A stretch of 64,000 nt of DNA from Gammaproteobacteria bacterium (GTDB lineage: Bacteria; Pseudomonadota; Gammaproteobacteria; Steroidobacterales; Steroidobacteraceae), in contig PLET01000065.1 of the NCBI GenBank assembly GCA_003137095.1, forward strand, positions 89,616 to 153,615, given 5' to 3'. The notes below the pieces were generated by a model. The model did not search any database, was not told the DNA's origin, and worked only from the letters and a program-made list of their open reading frames with translations. The translations under genes and the position numbers were made by a program. Numbering within the stretch: position 1 is the first letter of the stretch; each line of letters starts with the position of its first letter. Positions 1 to 9,555 of the stretch are shown piece by piece.

Positions 1-1310
1 ATGCCGGCCGCGATCTGCAGGGTGCCGCAGATGAAATCGCTCGCGGGGGTGGCGGCATACACCAGTCCGCCGGTGATGTTGCGGTCGCGCAGTTTTTCGC
101 CGGGCGACAGGACGCCGCTGATCGGTGCGGTGCCGCTCTTGATGATCGAACCCATGGCCTTTTCGACGATGTTCGACAGGCCGCCCTGCTTGTTGCCGGG
201 CGTGGTGTTGGCGCTGCGGTCGGCGCGGCCCCTCTTCAGATAAGCGTCGTACCAGGCCATCTCGCCGATCATGGCGGCGGCGATCGCGGGATTGGCGGCG
301 CGCGCCGTCAATTGATCGATGCCGTCGCGCACCTCGGTGTTCTCGGAAAACATCACGGTGGCGCCGGCACGCACCAGCAGGTCCGTGCAAAAACCCACGG
401 CCGGGTTGGCTGTGACGCCGCTGAAAGCATCGCTCCCCCCGCATTGCACGCCGACGACCAGATGGCTGGCCGGCACGGTCTCACGGCGGCGCGCATCGAG
501 TCTCTGCAAATGAGTCCGGGCGGTTGCCATGATCGAATCGATCATCGACATGAACCCCACGTGTGCAGCGTCCTGCAGGCACACCACATCGGGTCCGGTG
601 CGCGCCTGCGCCCGGCCGCGCTCGTCCATGAGTGCGAACGTGCCCGGCGGCAGCAGCCGCGCCGGCGGCAGCTTCTCGCAGCCCAGGCTCACCACCATCA
701 CTTCATTGCCGAAATTGGGATTGAGCGAGATGTTGCGCAGTGTGCGGATCGGAATGACCGCGTCCGGTGCGTCGATGGCGACGCCGCAGCCGTAGGTGTG
801 TTCCAGTCCGATCACGTCATCGACATTCGGATACTGCGGAAGGAGCTCGGCCTTGATGCGCTTGACGGCATGCTCCACCACACCCGAGACGCATTGCACG
901 GTGGTTGTGATGGCGAGAATGTTGCGGGTGCCGACCGTTCCGTCGCGGTTTCGGTACCCTTCGAAGGTGTAGCCTTGGAGCGGCTCGGTTGCGGGCGGGG
1001 CGACCGTGGCGATGGGCAGCCCTTCGAGCGAGCGCGCCACGGGCATTTCGAGCAGACTTTCGTGCACCCAGCAGCCCGCGGCGATGGCGCGCGCCGCCCT
1101 GCCGATGGTGACGTTGTAGCGCACGACCGCGGCGCCGGCCGGCAGATCGATGAGCGCGAGCTTGTGGCCCTGCGGAATGGATTCGTGCAGGGTCAGGCCG
1201 GACGGGAACCGCGTGCCGGCAGGCAGTCCGCCGTCGTTGGCGACGATGGCAACATTGTCATTGGGGTGCATGGTGATGTGCACCGGACTGCGCGCTGCTG
1301 GCTCATGCAT
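1..1310 (-). CDS. garD: Galactarate dehydratase (GarD/UxaA family), 3' end beyond window edge
   Basis: Manual reverse translation gives [39 protein letters not shown]...[33 protein letters not shown]...[19 protein letters not shown]...SPGNKQGG-like segments, matching GarD throughout. The ORF runs off the left edge and overlaps the upstream MFS stop by 8 bp. Confidence 0.9.
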   Translation of the reverse strand, partial: MHEPAARSPVHITMHPNDNVAIVANDGGLPAGTRFPSGLTLHESIPQGHKLALIDLPAGAAVVRYNVTIGRAARAIAAGCWVHESLLEMPVARSLEGLPIATVAPPATEPLQGYTFEGYRNRDGTVGTRNILAITTTVQCVSGVVEHAVKRIKAELLPQYPNVDDVIGLEHTYGCGVAIDAPDAVIPIRTLRNISLNPNFGNEVMVVSLGCEKLPPARLLPPGTFALMDERGRAQARTGPDVVCLQDAAHVGFMSMIDSIMATARTHLQRLDARRRETVPASHLVVGVQCGGSDAFSGVTANPAVGFCTDLLVRAGATVMFSENTEVRDGIDQLTARAANPAIAAAMIGEMAWYDAYLKRGRADRSANTTPGNKQGGLSNIVEKAMGSIIKSGTAPISGVLSPGEKLRDRNITGGLVYAATPASDFICGTLQIAAG

Positions 1311-2619
1311 GTTGAAACCCCCTGAATTCGACCCGCTTGATGTCCTGCACGATGACCAGGTACGCGAAAATGGTGACCAGGGCGTTGGCGCCGACGAATA
1401 GCAGTGCGCCGTCGAAGGATCCGCTCGCCGCCAAAATATAGCCGATCGCGATCGGCGTGACGATTCCGGCCACGGCACCGAAGCTGTTGAACAGGCTGCC
1501 CGCCAGGCCGATCGCCTGTTTCGGCGCCACATCGGCCATCACCGCCCAGCCGAGCGCCCCGAGGCCCTTGCCGAAGAACGACAGCGCCATCAGGCAGACG
1601 ATGATCCAATCGGTGTCAATGTAGTTGCAGGTAATCATGCTCATGGACAGCAGCATCCCGGCGACGATCGGGGTCTTGCGCGCGACGGTGAGTGAGCAGC
1701 CGCGCTTCAACAGGGAGTCCGACAGTACGCCGCCGAGGATGCCGCCGAAGAAGCCGCACAGCGCCGGCAGCGACACCATGAAGCCGGCCCTGAGGATGGA
1801 CATGTGCCGCTGTTGCACCAGATAGACCGGAAACCAGGTGAGGAAGAAATAGGTCAGCACGTTGATGGAGAACTGACCGATGTTGATGCCGAGCAGCATG
1901 CGGTTGGTGAGCAGCTGCCGCAGCGCAGGACGCGTGGAATCGGACCGCGACGCGGGACGCTCCTGCAAGTCGACCAGGGCGCCGCCGGCCCGCAGATAAT
2001 CCAGTTCGGCGCGGTTCACGCCGGCGTGCCGCGCGGGTCCGCGCCCGGCCGTCAGCCAGGCCAGGGCGAGCAGCATGCCGAGCCCGCCCATGAGCACATA
2101 CACCCAGTGCCAGCCATACCAATGCGTCACCGCCGCCATCAGCGGCGTGAACACCACCGCGGCAAAGTATTGCGCCGCGTTGAAAATGGCCGACGCCGTA
2201 CCGCGTTCGCGGGTCGGAAACCAGCTCGCCACCACCCGGGCATTGGCCGGGAAGGCCGGCGCTTCGGCCATGCCGACCAGAAAGCGCAGGCAGAACAGGG
2301 CCGCGATCGCGCTTGCGGGGCTGCCGAGAATGCCGGTGCCGGCCTGCATCAGCGTGAACGCCGACCAGCCGAATATGCTGGCCGCGTACACCCGGCGCGC
2401 ACCGAAGCGGTCGATGAGCCATCCGCCCGGAACCTGCGCGAACACATACGCCCAACTGAATGCCGAAAATAGGTAGCCCATCCGGATCATGTCGAAGCCG
2501 AATTCCGCCTGCATCGACGGACCCGTGATGGACAGCGTGGCCCGGTCGGCGAAGTTGACCGTGGTGATGAGGAAAATCAGCGCGAGGATGCGAAAGCGCA
2601 CGTGGCTGCGTTTCTGCAA
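1303..2619 (-). CDS. MFS transporter, galactarate/glucarate (GarP/GudP, ACS family)-like
   Basis: 438 aa, 12-TM pattern; [60 protein letters not shown] is characteristic of GarP/GudP. Overlaps garD. Confidence 0.88.
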   Translation of the reverse strand: MQKRSHVRFRILALIFLITTVNFADRATLSITGPSMQAEFGFDMIRMGYLFSAFSWAYVFAQVPGGWLIDRFGARRVYAASIFGWSAFTLMQAGTGILGSPASAIAALFCLRFLVGMAEAPAFPANARVVASWFPTRERGTASAIFNAAQYFAAVVFTPLMAAVTHWYGWHWVYVLMGGLGMLLALAWLTAGRGPARHAGVNRAELDYLRAGGALVDLQERPASRSDSTRPALRQLLTNRMLLGINIGQFSINVLTYFFLTWFPVYLVQQRHMSILRAGFMVSLPALCGFFGGILGGVLSDSLLKRGCSLTVARKTPIVAGMLLSMSMITCNYIDTDWIIVCLMALSFFGKGLGALGWAVMADVAPKQAIGLAGSLFNSFGAVAGIVTPIAIGYILAASGSFDGALLFVGANALVTIFAYLVIVQDIKRVEFRGFQHA

Positions 2620-2655
2620 GACCGCTTGCGGCGTAATGGCCAGGGGCTTGCTCCG

Positions 2656-5355
2656 CTACTGACCCTGGGTCGCGGCCGGCTCGACGTCGATCGAGGAGAC
2701 GATCGCATCCCCGCTCGAACCCGCGAAATCGAGGTTCAGCGCACCGTTCGCCACGGTGGCCACGAAGCTTCGCTCCAGGGCCTTGAGCGGGCCGCCGGCG
2801 GCCGCGGCGACATCGAGATCGACGATGGCGGGTGCGCCGTTCGCCGTCACCGAAAATACCCGTGCGCCAGGGCCGTCCTCCGGTTCCACGAATCGCAGGC
2901 GGACGCGATACATTCCGTTGGCGAGGGGCAGCACGTAGGAGAAGCGCCCCTTGCGGTAGGTGTTGAGCAGCGCTTCGAACGGCGTACCGCTGATGTCCCT
3001 GTGGACCGGGGCAACGGCCGCACGCACCGGCATGAACGGATTGATGGCGGCGGCCGCGCCACCGCTGAAGAAATCGTCCGAGCCATGGGGGCCTTCGGGG
3101 CCCGGCATCCCTTCGATGGACCCGCAGTCGATGCGGTAAACCCCGGCACCGACGGTCAGCGTCCAAGAGACCGAGTCGGAAACCGTGCCGGAAGCGAACT
3201 CACCGGCCGCCTTCACCAAATTCGCGCCGGGCGCCAGTGCCACCGCCGGCCACCGGCAGATGCGCTGCGGACATTCCGTCAGGGCGCCGAGGCTGCGGCC
3301 GTTGATCCAGGCTTCGGTCGTACGGGCATTGCTGTAAACCTTGAGTTCAGTGAGCGGCAGCACGCGTTGTGTCTGCCGGCGGCTCGCGATGTACACCGTG
3401 GGCGCCGGATTCCAATTGGCACGGTAGAAGAAGAACGCGTCCTTGCGGGTTTTGCGGTCATAGCTCGCGAGGCCCTTGGTGTTGATGTTGACCGAGTCGC
3501 CCTCGGTGCGTCCCGGGGTCGAGAAATCGAACATGAAGGTGAGCCAACTGCCCCAGAGAAAGGGCTTCGCGGCGAGTATCGGCCAGGTCAGTTCATGCAC
3601 GCGGCTCTGGTATTCCTCCGGCTGCACATGGCCCCGGGGATCGACCGGACCGCCCAGAGGATTGTCCGTGTGCTGGACGATGGATGCGCCCGCTCCATAT
3701 TCGCTCACCGCCAGCGGTATCGAGGGATAAGCCGCACGCATCCGGTCGAGATCGGCGTTGAGGTCGGCGGGCACGGTGGTGTACCAGCCGAAGTATCGAT
3801 TCGCCCCATCGAGGTCCGCCGCATCGATCACGCTCGGCGACCCCGGCCTCCCGTAACAACAATTCGCGATGGTCGACGGGCGTCCGGGATCCTCCGCCTG
3901 AGCGGTCTGGCGCAGCAGGCCGAGCAGCGGCCGCGGATCGGTCTGCGCGTTGGTGCCGCCGCCGACCGCCGCGGGAATGACGCTGCCAAAATCGACCTCG
4001 TTGGCGAGGCCCCAGACGGCGATGGAGGCGTGGTTCGAGCTCTGGCGGATGAGTTCGACCATCTGCTGCTTGGCGTTGTCGATCAGTGCGTCCGTCGGTT
4101 GCGTGGCGCCGCCCAGAGTCCACTTGCTGACCAGCGGAATTTCCGCCCAGTTGAGCAGCCCGAGTTCGTCCGACAGGTCATTGAGGGTATCGGAATGCTG
4201 ATAATGGGTGAACCGGATGCTGTTCGCCCCCAAGTCCCGGATCATTTCCAGGTCTTCGCGCTGATCCGCTTCCGACACCGCCCAGCCCTTGCCCTCACGA
4301 TCCTGATGCAGGGCGACGCCGTGCAGCCGGATGCTTCTGTCGTTGAGAAACAGGCCGCGTTCCGGGTCGATGCGAATCTGGCGCACGCCGAATCGCTGCG
4401 TCACCCGGTCGAGCCGCACACCGGCGGGCGTGCGCAGTTCAAACGCGGTCTGGTACAGATAGGGATCATCGACGCCCTGCCAGAGATGCACATCGTGAAT
4501 CCTCACGGTGCCAGCCACGTCGGCGTCTCCATGAGCCCCGATGTCGAGCCGGCGGGTCAAGGATGCGACCACGCGGCCGCCCGAGTCCTTGAAGGTCACC
4601 GTGAGCACCACGGCGGCGCGCCGTCCCTGGTCATTGCGGATCTTGGTTTCCACGGCAATGTCGGCCGCGCCGTCGGCCAGCTTCTTCGTACTCAAGCCCA
4701 CGCCGGGCCCGCCGTGATCCAGCATGCCGATGTGCACGGGGGCGGTCGCGATCAGCGAAACCGGCCGGTACAGACCGCCGTAGATCCAGAAATCACCCGC
4801 GAGGGGCAGTATGTCGGCCGTGCTCGAACCCGGCGCGGGTGTGGAGTTATCGGTTTTCACCGCGAGGGTGTTGCGCTGCCCGGGCGACAAGGCCGCGGTC
4901 GCGTCCAGCCGGAAGCGCGAAAATCCGCCGCGATGCCCGCCCAGCCGCACTCCGTTCAACCACACGTCGGCGCGTTCGCTGGCGGCATCGAACTGCACGT
5001 AGACGCGCCGGTGGGCAAAGCGGCGGGGCACCTCGAATTGCAGGCGATACCAGCCCACTCCGCGCGATTGGTTGAGCGCCCGCGGCGCTCCGCCGGCGGC
5101 CGTGTCGGTGCCGACCCGGTTCCAGGTGTGCGGCACGCTGACTTCGGTCCAGGTGCCATCCGCATACGACGGGTCTTCGGCACCGGCTGGATCTGCCTGG
5201 AGAAAACGCCACCTGTCGGTGAGCATGAGGGTCTCGCGGGGGCTGGCGCGCGCGCTGGCTGCCGCGTCCGGCGGCTGCGCCCGCGCGGGCCGGCCGATCG
5301 CCAGGACCCCCGGCAGGCTGCAAATCATGCACAGGATGGGAACGGCGCGCTTCAA
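2656..5355 (-). CDS. Glycoside hydrolase family 2 protein with C-terminal malectin-like domain
   Basis: GH2 sugar-binding and TIM-barrel motifs: WYRLQFEVPRRFAHRRVYVQFDAASERADVWLNGVRLG; acid/base WGLANEVDF; nucleophile region AVSEYG; C-terminal YRIDCGS...FEALLNTYRKGRFSY...YRVRLRFVEPE resembles malectin. Start is a TTG overlapping the upstream stop (TTGA); an internal ATG at 5328 is an alternative. Confidence 0.85.
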   Translation of the reverse strand: MKRAVPILCMICSLPGVLAIGRPARAQPPDAAASARASPRETLMLTDRWRFLQADPAGAEDPSYADGTWTEVSVPHTWNRVGTDTAAGGAPRALNQSRGVGWYRLQFEVPRRFAHRRVYVQFDAASERADVWLNGVRLGGHRGGFSRFRLDATAALSPGQRNTLAVKTDNSTPAPGSSTADILPLAGDFWIYGGLYRPVSLIATAPVHIGMLDHGGPGVGLSTKKLADGAADIAVETKIRNDQGRRAAVVLTVTFKDSGGRVVASLTRRLDIGAHGDADVAGTVRIHDVHLWQGVDDPYLYQTAFELRTPAGVRLDRVTQRFGVRQIRIDPERGLFLNDRSIRLHGVALHQDREGKGWAVSEADQREDLEMIRDLGANSIRFTHYQHSDTLNDLSDELGLLNWAEIPLVSKWTLGGATQPTDALIDNAKQQMVELIRQSSNHASIAVWGLANEVDFGSVIPAAVGGGTNAQTDPRPLLGLLRQTAQAEDPGRPSTIANCCYGRPGSPSVIDAADLDGANRYFGWYTTVPADLNADLDRMRAAYPSIPLAVSEYGAGASIVQHTDNPLGGPVDPRGHVQPEEYQSRVHELTWPILAAKPFLWGSWLTFMFDFSTPGRTEGDSVNINTKGLASYDRKTRKDAFFFYRANWNPAPTVYIASRRQTQRVLPLTELKVYSNARTTEAWINGRSLGALTECPQRICRWPAVALAPGANLVKAAGEFASGTVSDSVSWTLTVGAGVYRIDCGSIEGMPGPEGPHGSDDFFSGGAAAAINPFMPVRAAVAPVHRDISGTPFEALLNTYRKGRFSYVLPLANGMYRVRLRFVEPEDGPGARVFSVTANGAPAIVDLDVAAAAGGPLKALERSFVATVANGALNLDFAGSSGDAIVSSIDVEPAATQGQ

Positions 5356-6257
5356 CGGGCGGTGGCGTAGCCGATGGAACTCATCCAGGCCACGAACTGC
5401 TCGAACCACAGATCCGTGGTCAGCCCCAGACTTCGCATGCCGAAACCGTGTCCGCCCTTGTTGTAGATGTGCAGTTCCACCGGGTGGCCGGCCGCACTCA
5501 GGGTCTGGTAGGCGCTCAGCACGGATTTGGACAGGGGATCGTCTGCGGCCACGGCGAGAAACATCGGCGGTGTATCGGCCGGCCATTTGACGCCGTCGTC
5601 GGCACCCATGTAGATCTGTGCGGCGAAATTTGGCCGTGCCGCAGCGTCGGCGCCGACCACGGCGGCATTCACCAGACGGCCGCCCGCCGAGAAGCCGACC
5701 GCGCCGACCCGATCGGGATCGAAACCCCACTGTGCCGCATGCGCCCGCACATAGCGGATCGCGGCGAGTCCATCGGCAATGGCCGTCTGCGGCGCCGGAC
5801 TCCGGGCGGCCGGATCGCCGGGCGTTTCGGCGCGCGCGGGCTGGCGCAGGTATTCCTCGTTCGTGTCCGCCGTATGCCTGACCCGGTATTTCAGAACGAT
5901 GGCGGTGTAGCCCTGGGCCGCCAGATGGCGCGCCACCTCGTAGCCCTCCCCATCGACGGCCAACCTGACGAAACCGCCTCCCGGCGCGATGACGATGGCC
6001 GTGCGGTTGGCCCGCAGCGGATTTGCCGGGTTGAACACCGTGAGGGTCGGCTGCACGACGTTGCGAATGCGGCGCGTGGACCCGACGGGCGTCACGATTT
6101 CTTTCCAGGTCCAGGTTTCGGAGCCGGGCGCAACACCCGGATACAGCGCCACCACCCGCGCCGCATCCGAGGGCTGTTCGGCATTCTGCAGTCCCTGCGC
6201 GTCCGCTGCGAGGGGCAGGCCCAGTAAAAGCGTCGCGGCTGCCAGTGATTTGATCAT
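5352..6257 (-). CDS. Secreted alpha/beta hydrolase (acetyl-xylan/carbohydrate esterase-like)
   Basis: 301 aa with signal peptide; AIVIAPGGGFVRLAVDGEGYEVARHLAAQGY, nucleophile elbow GFSAGG, C-terminal GGHGFGM. Confidence 0.82.
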   Translation of the reverse strand: MIKSLAAATLLLGLPLAADAQGLQNAEQPSDAARVVALYPGVAPGSETWTWKEIVTPVGSTRRIRNVVQPTLTVFNPANPLRANRTAIVIAPGGGFVRLAVDGEGYEVARHLAAQGYTAIVLKYRVRHTADTNEEYLRQPARAETPGDPAARSPAPQTAIADGLAAIRYVRAHAAQWGFDPDRVGAVGFSAGGRLVNAAVVGADAAARPNFAAQIYMGADDGVKWPADTPPMFLAVAADDPLSKSVLSAYQTLSAAGHPVELHIYNKGGHGFGMRSLGLTTDLWFEQFVAWMSSIGYATAR

Positions 6258-6280
6258 GTACCGCCCCGGTCAATTGTTGA

Positions 6281-9217
6281 TCACTTGAAGTTGACGCGCA
6301 CTCCCAGTTTCAGGTAGCGGCCAATCAGGTCGTAATACGCGTTGTTGTTCGCCGGCAGCGGCGGTGGACGGTTCATGACGTTATTCAGAACGAAGTACAC
6401 CTGCTCGCGGCCGCCCAATTTGCCGAAATCGTAGCTGCCGCCCAGATTGAACAGAGCATAGGATCCGATGTAGTTGTCGTTGATGCTGTTGCTCAAGGCG
6501 GGGCTGTAGGCGGGATTGTCCGGTCCGATGAAGCCGTTGTTCTGGTGACCGCTGCTGATGTAGCGCACCTGCACGTTGGCCGATAACCGCTCGAGGTTAT
6601 ACGTGGTGGTGACATTCCACAACCAGGACGGCAGTCCGGCCGGACCGCCGAAGCCTGCACCGGTCTGCCCCGCGCGGTTGATGCCCTCCGGAAACAGCGG
6701 CGAGACGTCCGTCGACGTCCAGTATTCGAACACCCGGGTACCCTCGGCGTTGACGATGACGTCGCCGGCCAGGCGCCCGTTCAGCTGGTCCAGCGGCTGC
6801 GTGAAGGTCAGCGCCAGGTCCACCCCATGCGTGCGGAACTGCGCCACATTGGCCGTCGTGCCCTGAACGGCCAGGATCTGGCCGCTCACGACATTGTTGT
6901 TGGCGAATGTGATGAGGGAGCAATACGGACCCCCGTTGTAGACGCCGCCCGTCAGACAATTGTTCACCACGGTCTGGGTGCTGGTCGCCGTGATGGCGTC
7001 ATTGATGACGATGCGGTAGTAATCGGCCGAAACCTTCAAGCGGCTGAAGAATTGCGGCTTGAACACCACGCCGAAGGTGGTCGTGTCGGACTTCTCCGGT
7101 TTCAGGTTCGGGTTTCCACCCACCGTGAAACCGGCGGCGTTGGTGGGCTGCACGATCCCCGGGCGCGGGTCGAGCGGCAGCGGCAACGATACCGTCTGCG
7201 GCGTGTACAGATCGACGAGATTGGGCGCCCGGATGTCGCGCGAACGCGTTCCGCGGAACAGGAAATCACTGGTCGGTTCCCAGGTCAGACCGGCCTTCCA
7301 GGTCGTGACCGAGCCGGAGGTGCTGTAATCGGTTTCGCGCACTGCGCCGTTGAAATCGGCCGACCGGGCCATCGGCAGATTTTTGAGCAGCGGCACCACC
7401 GTTTCGACATAGACTTCCTTCACATCCTCCTGGTGGTAGGGCAGATTCGAGACGTTGCCGCTGTACCATGCGGCGGCCTGTGACAGCGGGTCCACGCTGG
7501 TCTCCAGCGAATCGGTCCGATATTCCAGGCCGGATGCAATGGAGACCGGGCCCGCCCAATCGGAGAACGGTTCGCCCTGGAGGTTGGCGGTGGCGTCCTT
7601 CAACGTGGTCACGGTCTGTGCGGTCGGGGTGCCGAGCACATAGGCCAATGCCGCGGGACTTCCCGTGGTCGTGCCCAAGATGTCCAACGGCTGGCAGCCG
7701 GCGGCCTGGGCGGCAGCGCTGGCGCACACGACCTGGCCGCCGACCTGCACGGCATTGATGGCGTTCTTGAAATTGGCGTTGTTGAACGCGTTGTCCACAT
7801 GCCGGATGGCGTTGTTCCTCCCGTACTGGTACGAGGCATCCCATTTCCAGGTCTCGCCGAAGTGGCCCTCCAGTCCGGCGACAATCCGGCTCGTATCCTC
7901 GCTGATGTCATTGACGCTCGGTCCCAGCTGGTTGCTCAGGTAGCCGAGAGAAATTCCCTTTGCCGGCACCAGTGCCAGCTGGGCGGGGGTGAGCGCCTGC
8001 TGCAGATAGTAATTGCTCGGCAGAATGGTGAGCGCCGCGGTGCCGCCGCCGGCGCGGATCGCCGTGCCCGCATCCAGGGTGTCGATGTGTGAATAGAGCG
8101 GCTCGATGTAGACGGTCAAGTGATCGTTGAAGTCGAAACTCAGCTTGGAGAGGAAATTCGCGCGCTCGATGGCCGCATGCAACTGCTGGAAATTGCGGTT
8201 GTCGATGCCGGCCGCACTGTTGGCGGCGAGCTCGGCATCGGTGAAACCCGTTTTGACGAACGCAAAATTGCTGTCGAGATAGCCGGGGGTGAAGCGCGCA
8301 GTGGTCGTGCCGCCGTTTGCGCCCGGGACGAACGCCAGGCCCTGCAGGGGACCCGGCGTCAGGATCAGACCACCGGTGGTTGCGCTGCCAAAATAGGCGT
8401 CGCCACCCTGCAGGATGATGTTCGCCGGCACGCCCGCCGGTCGGGTCGAATAGGCCACCGAAGCCACCGACGACTGTCCCCAGGCGCGTTGATCGTTGTA
8501 GTAGCTGGTGCCGCCGTTGTTGTCGTATTCGCCGCCGGCAATGATATGTCCCTTGCCATCCGCAAAACTCGTGCCGCCGGCCAGACTGACGTACCGGTCC
8601 TTGTCGTCATCGTAGTTCGGGGTTTGGCCGTACTGCGCGGTTGCCTTTATGCCCTGCAGCTTGTCGTCGAGGATGATGTTGACCACACCCGCGACCGCAT
8701 CCGAACCGTAGTCGGCGGACGCGCCGCCGGTCACCACGTCAACGCTGCGGATCAGAGCCGTCGGGATGATGCTGAGGTCGGTGGTGCCGCCGACGGTCGT
8801 CGCCGGCAGATTGGTCGCTGGCAGCCGCAGCTTGTCGAGCAACACCAAGGTGCGCTGTGCCGTCAAGCCGCGCAGATCCGCAAGTTCCGCGCCCGAATTC
8901 CCGATGCCTCCCGATGCCGGGGTATTGGTGGCGCGAAACGCCGGCACCTCATCGAGCAGATCACCGATATCGACGGTGCCGCGCGCCTCCAAAGCCTGCT
9001 GGCTCAACACCACCGTGGGGGTGGGCGCGTTGAATCCCGCGCGATCGATGCGCGAGGCGGAGACCACGATTTCCTCAAGTGGCTGCGGCATCGTGTCCGC
9101 GGTTGCGGCCGCGGTTTGCGCCCGAACGGGCGTTGCGAGGCTGGCAGCCAGGGTGGTCAACGACAGCCCGACGACCGCCGTCCATCGATTGCAATGATTC
9201 GAGTTGTGGCTCATCAC
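6281..9217 (-). CDS. TonB-dependent receptor
   Basis: 978 aa; signal peptide; plug domain (EEIVVSASRIDRAGF...LRGLTAQRTLVLLDKLRLPA...VDVVTGGASADYGSDAVAGVVNIIL); NPNLKPEKSDTTTFGVVF; C-terminal Phe-type beta-barrel end (RYLKLGVRVNFK). Confidence 0.94.
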   Translation of the reverse strand: MMSHNSNHCNRWTAVVGLSLTTLAASLATPVRAQTAAATADTMPQPLEEIVVSASRIDRAGFNAPTPTVVLSQQALEARGTVDIGDLLDEVPAFRATNTPASGGIGNSGAELADLRGLTAQRTLVLLDKLRLPATNLPATTVGGTTDLSIIPTALIRSVDVVTGGASADYGSDAVAGVVNIILDDKLQGIKATAQYGQTPNYDDDKDRYVSLAGGTSFADGKGHIIAGGEYDNNGGTSYYNDQRAWGQSSVASVAYSTRPAGVPANIILQGGDAYFGSATTGGLILTPGPLQGLAFVPGANGGTTTARFTPGYLDSNFAFVKTGFTDAELAANSAAGIDNRNFQQLHAAIERANFLSKLSFDFNDHLTVYIEPLYSHIDTLDAGTAIRAGGGTAALTILPSNYYLQQALTPAQLALVPAKGISLGYLSNQLGPSVNDISEDTSRIVAGLEGHFGETWKWDASYQYGRNNAIRHVDNAFNNANFKNAINAVQVGGQVVCASAAAQAAGCQPLDILGTTTGSPAALAYVLGTPTAQTVTTLKDATANLQGEPFSDWAGPVSIASGLEYRTDSLETSVDPLSQAAAWYSGNVSNLPYHQEDVKEVYVETVVPLLKNLPMARSADFNGAVRETDYSTSGSVTTWKAGLTWEPTSDFLFRGTRSRDIRAPNLVDLYTPQTVSLPLPLDPRPGIVQPTNAAGFTVGGNPNLKPEKSDTTTFGVVFKPQFFSRLKVSADYYRIVINDAITATSTQTVVNNCLTGGVYNGGPYCSLITFANNNVVSGQILAVQGTTANVAQFRTHGVDLALTFTQPLDQLNGRLAGDVIVNAEGTRVFEYWTSTDVSPLFPEGINRAGQTGAGFGGPAGLPSWLWNVTTTYNLERLSANVQVRYISSGHQNNGFIGPDNPAYSPALSNSINDNYIGSYALFNLGGSYDFGKLGGREQVYFVLNNVMNRPPPLPANNNAYYDLIGRYLKLGVRVNFK

Positions 9218-9244
9218 GTCCCCCTGTCGATTCTTCGTTATGCC

Positions 9245-9261
9245 GATTCGTTGAACGAATC
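9245..9261. promoter_or_regulatory. Palindromic operator candidate upstream of TonB-dependent receptor
   Basis: GATTCGTT-G-AACGAATC: perfect 8-bp arms, 28 bp upstream of the TBDR start. Confidence 0.55.
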
Positions 9262-9270
9262 ACGTATACC

Positions 9271-9292
9271 CGTAATAACATTCGGTATTACG
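9271..9292. promoter_or_regulatory. Inverted repeat CGTAATA-N8-TATTACG, operator candidate
   Basis: Perfect 7-bp arms in the TBDR upstream region; the word CGTAAT recurs at 9463. Confidence 0.4.
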
Positions 9293-9555
9293 TAGGACAA
9301 AGATAGGACATAGCGGCGTGGACATCAAGCCGGCTGCGCGACAAATTCAGCATGAAATCATCAAAAGTGACGTTTTTGGGGGTTTTTACGGCCTCGCGGT
9401 TGGGGAATACCACGGTTTGCGTGAGGAATGATATCGCCGTGTAGCACGGTTTTACGCTATACCGTAATTACCTCGAGGTGGATGTGTCGCGGAGAAATCT
9501 GTCGTACGCGCAGATCCCACCTGCGGTTGACTGGTATCGACCACGAGGATTTTGG

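Noticed and set aside
1616-3166. 516-aa minus-strand ORF overlapping the MFS gene
   Set aside because: Out-of-frame translation of the MFS and GH2 region, Arg/Gly/His-rich with no domain signal.
2602-5370. 922-aa plus-strand ORF antisense to the GH2 gene
   Set aside because: Arg/His/Gly-rich composition typical of a GC-rich antisense frame; the minus-strand GH2 has recognisable catalytic motifs.
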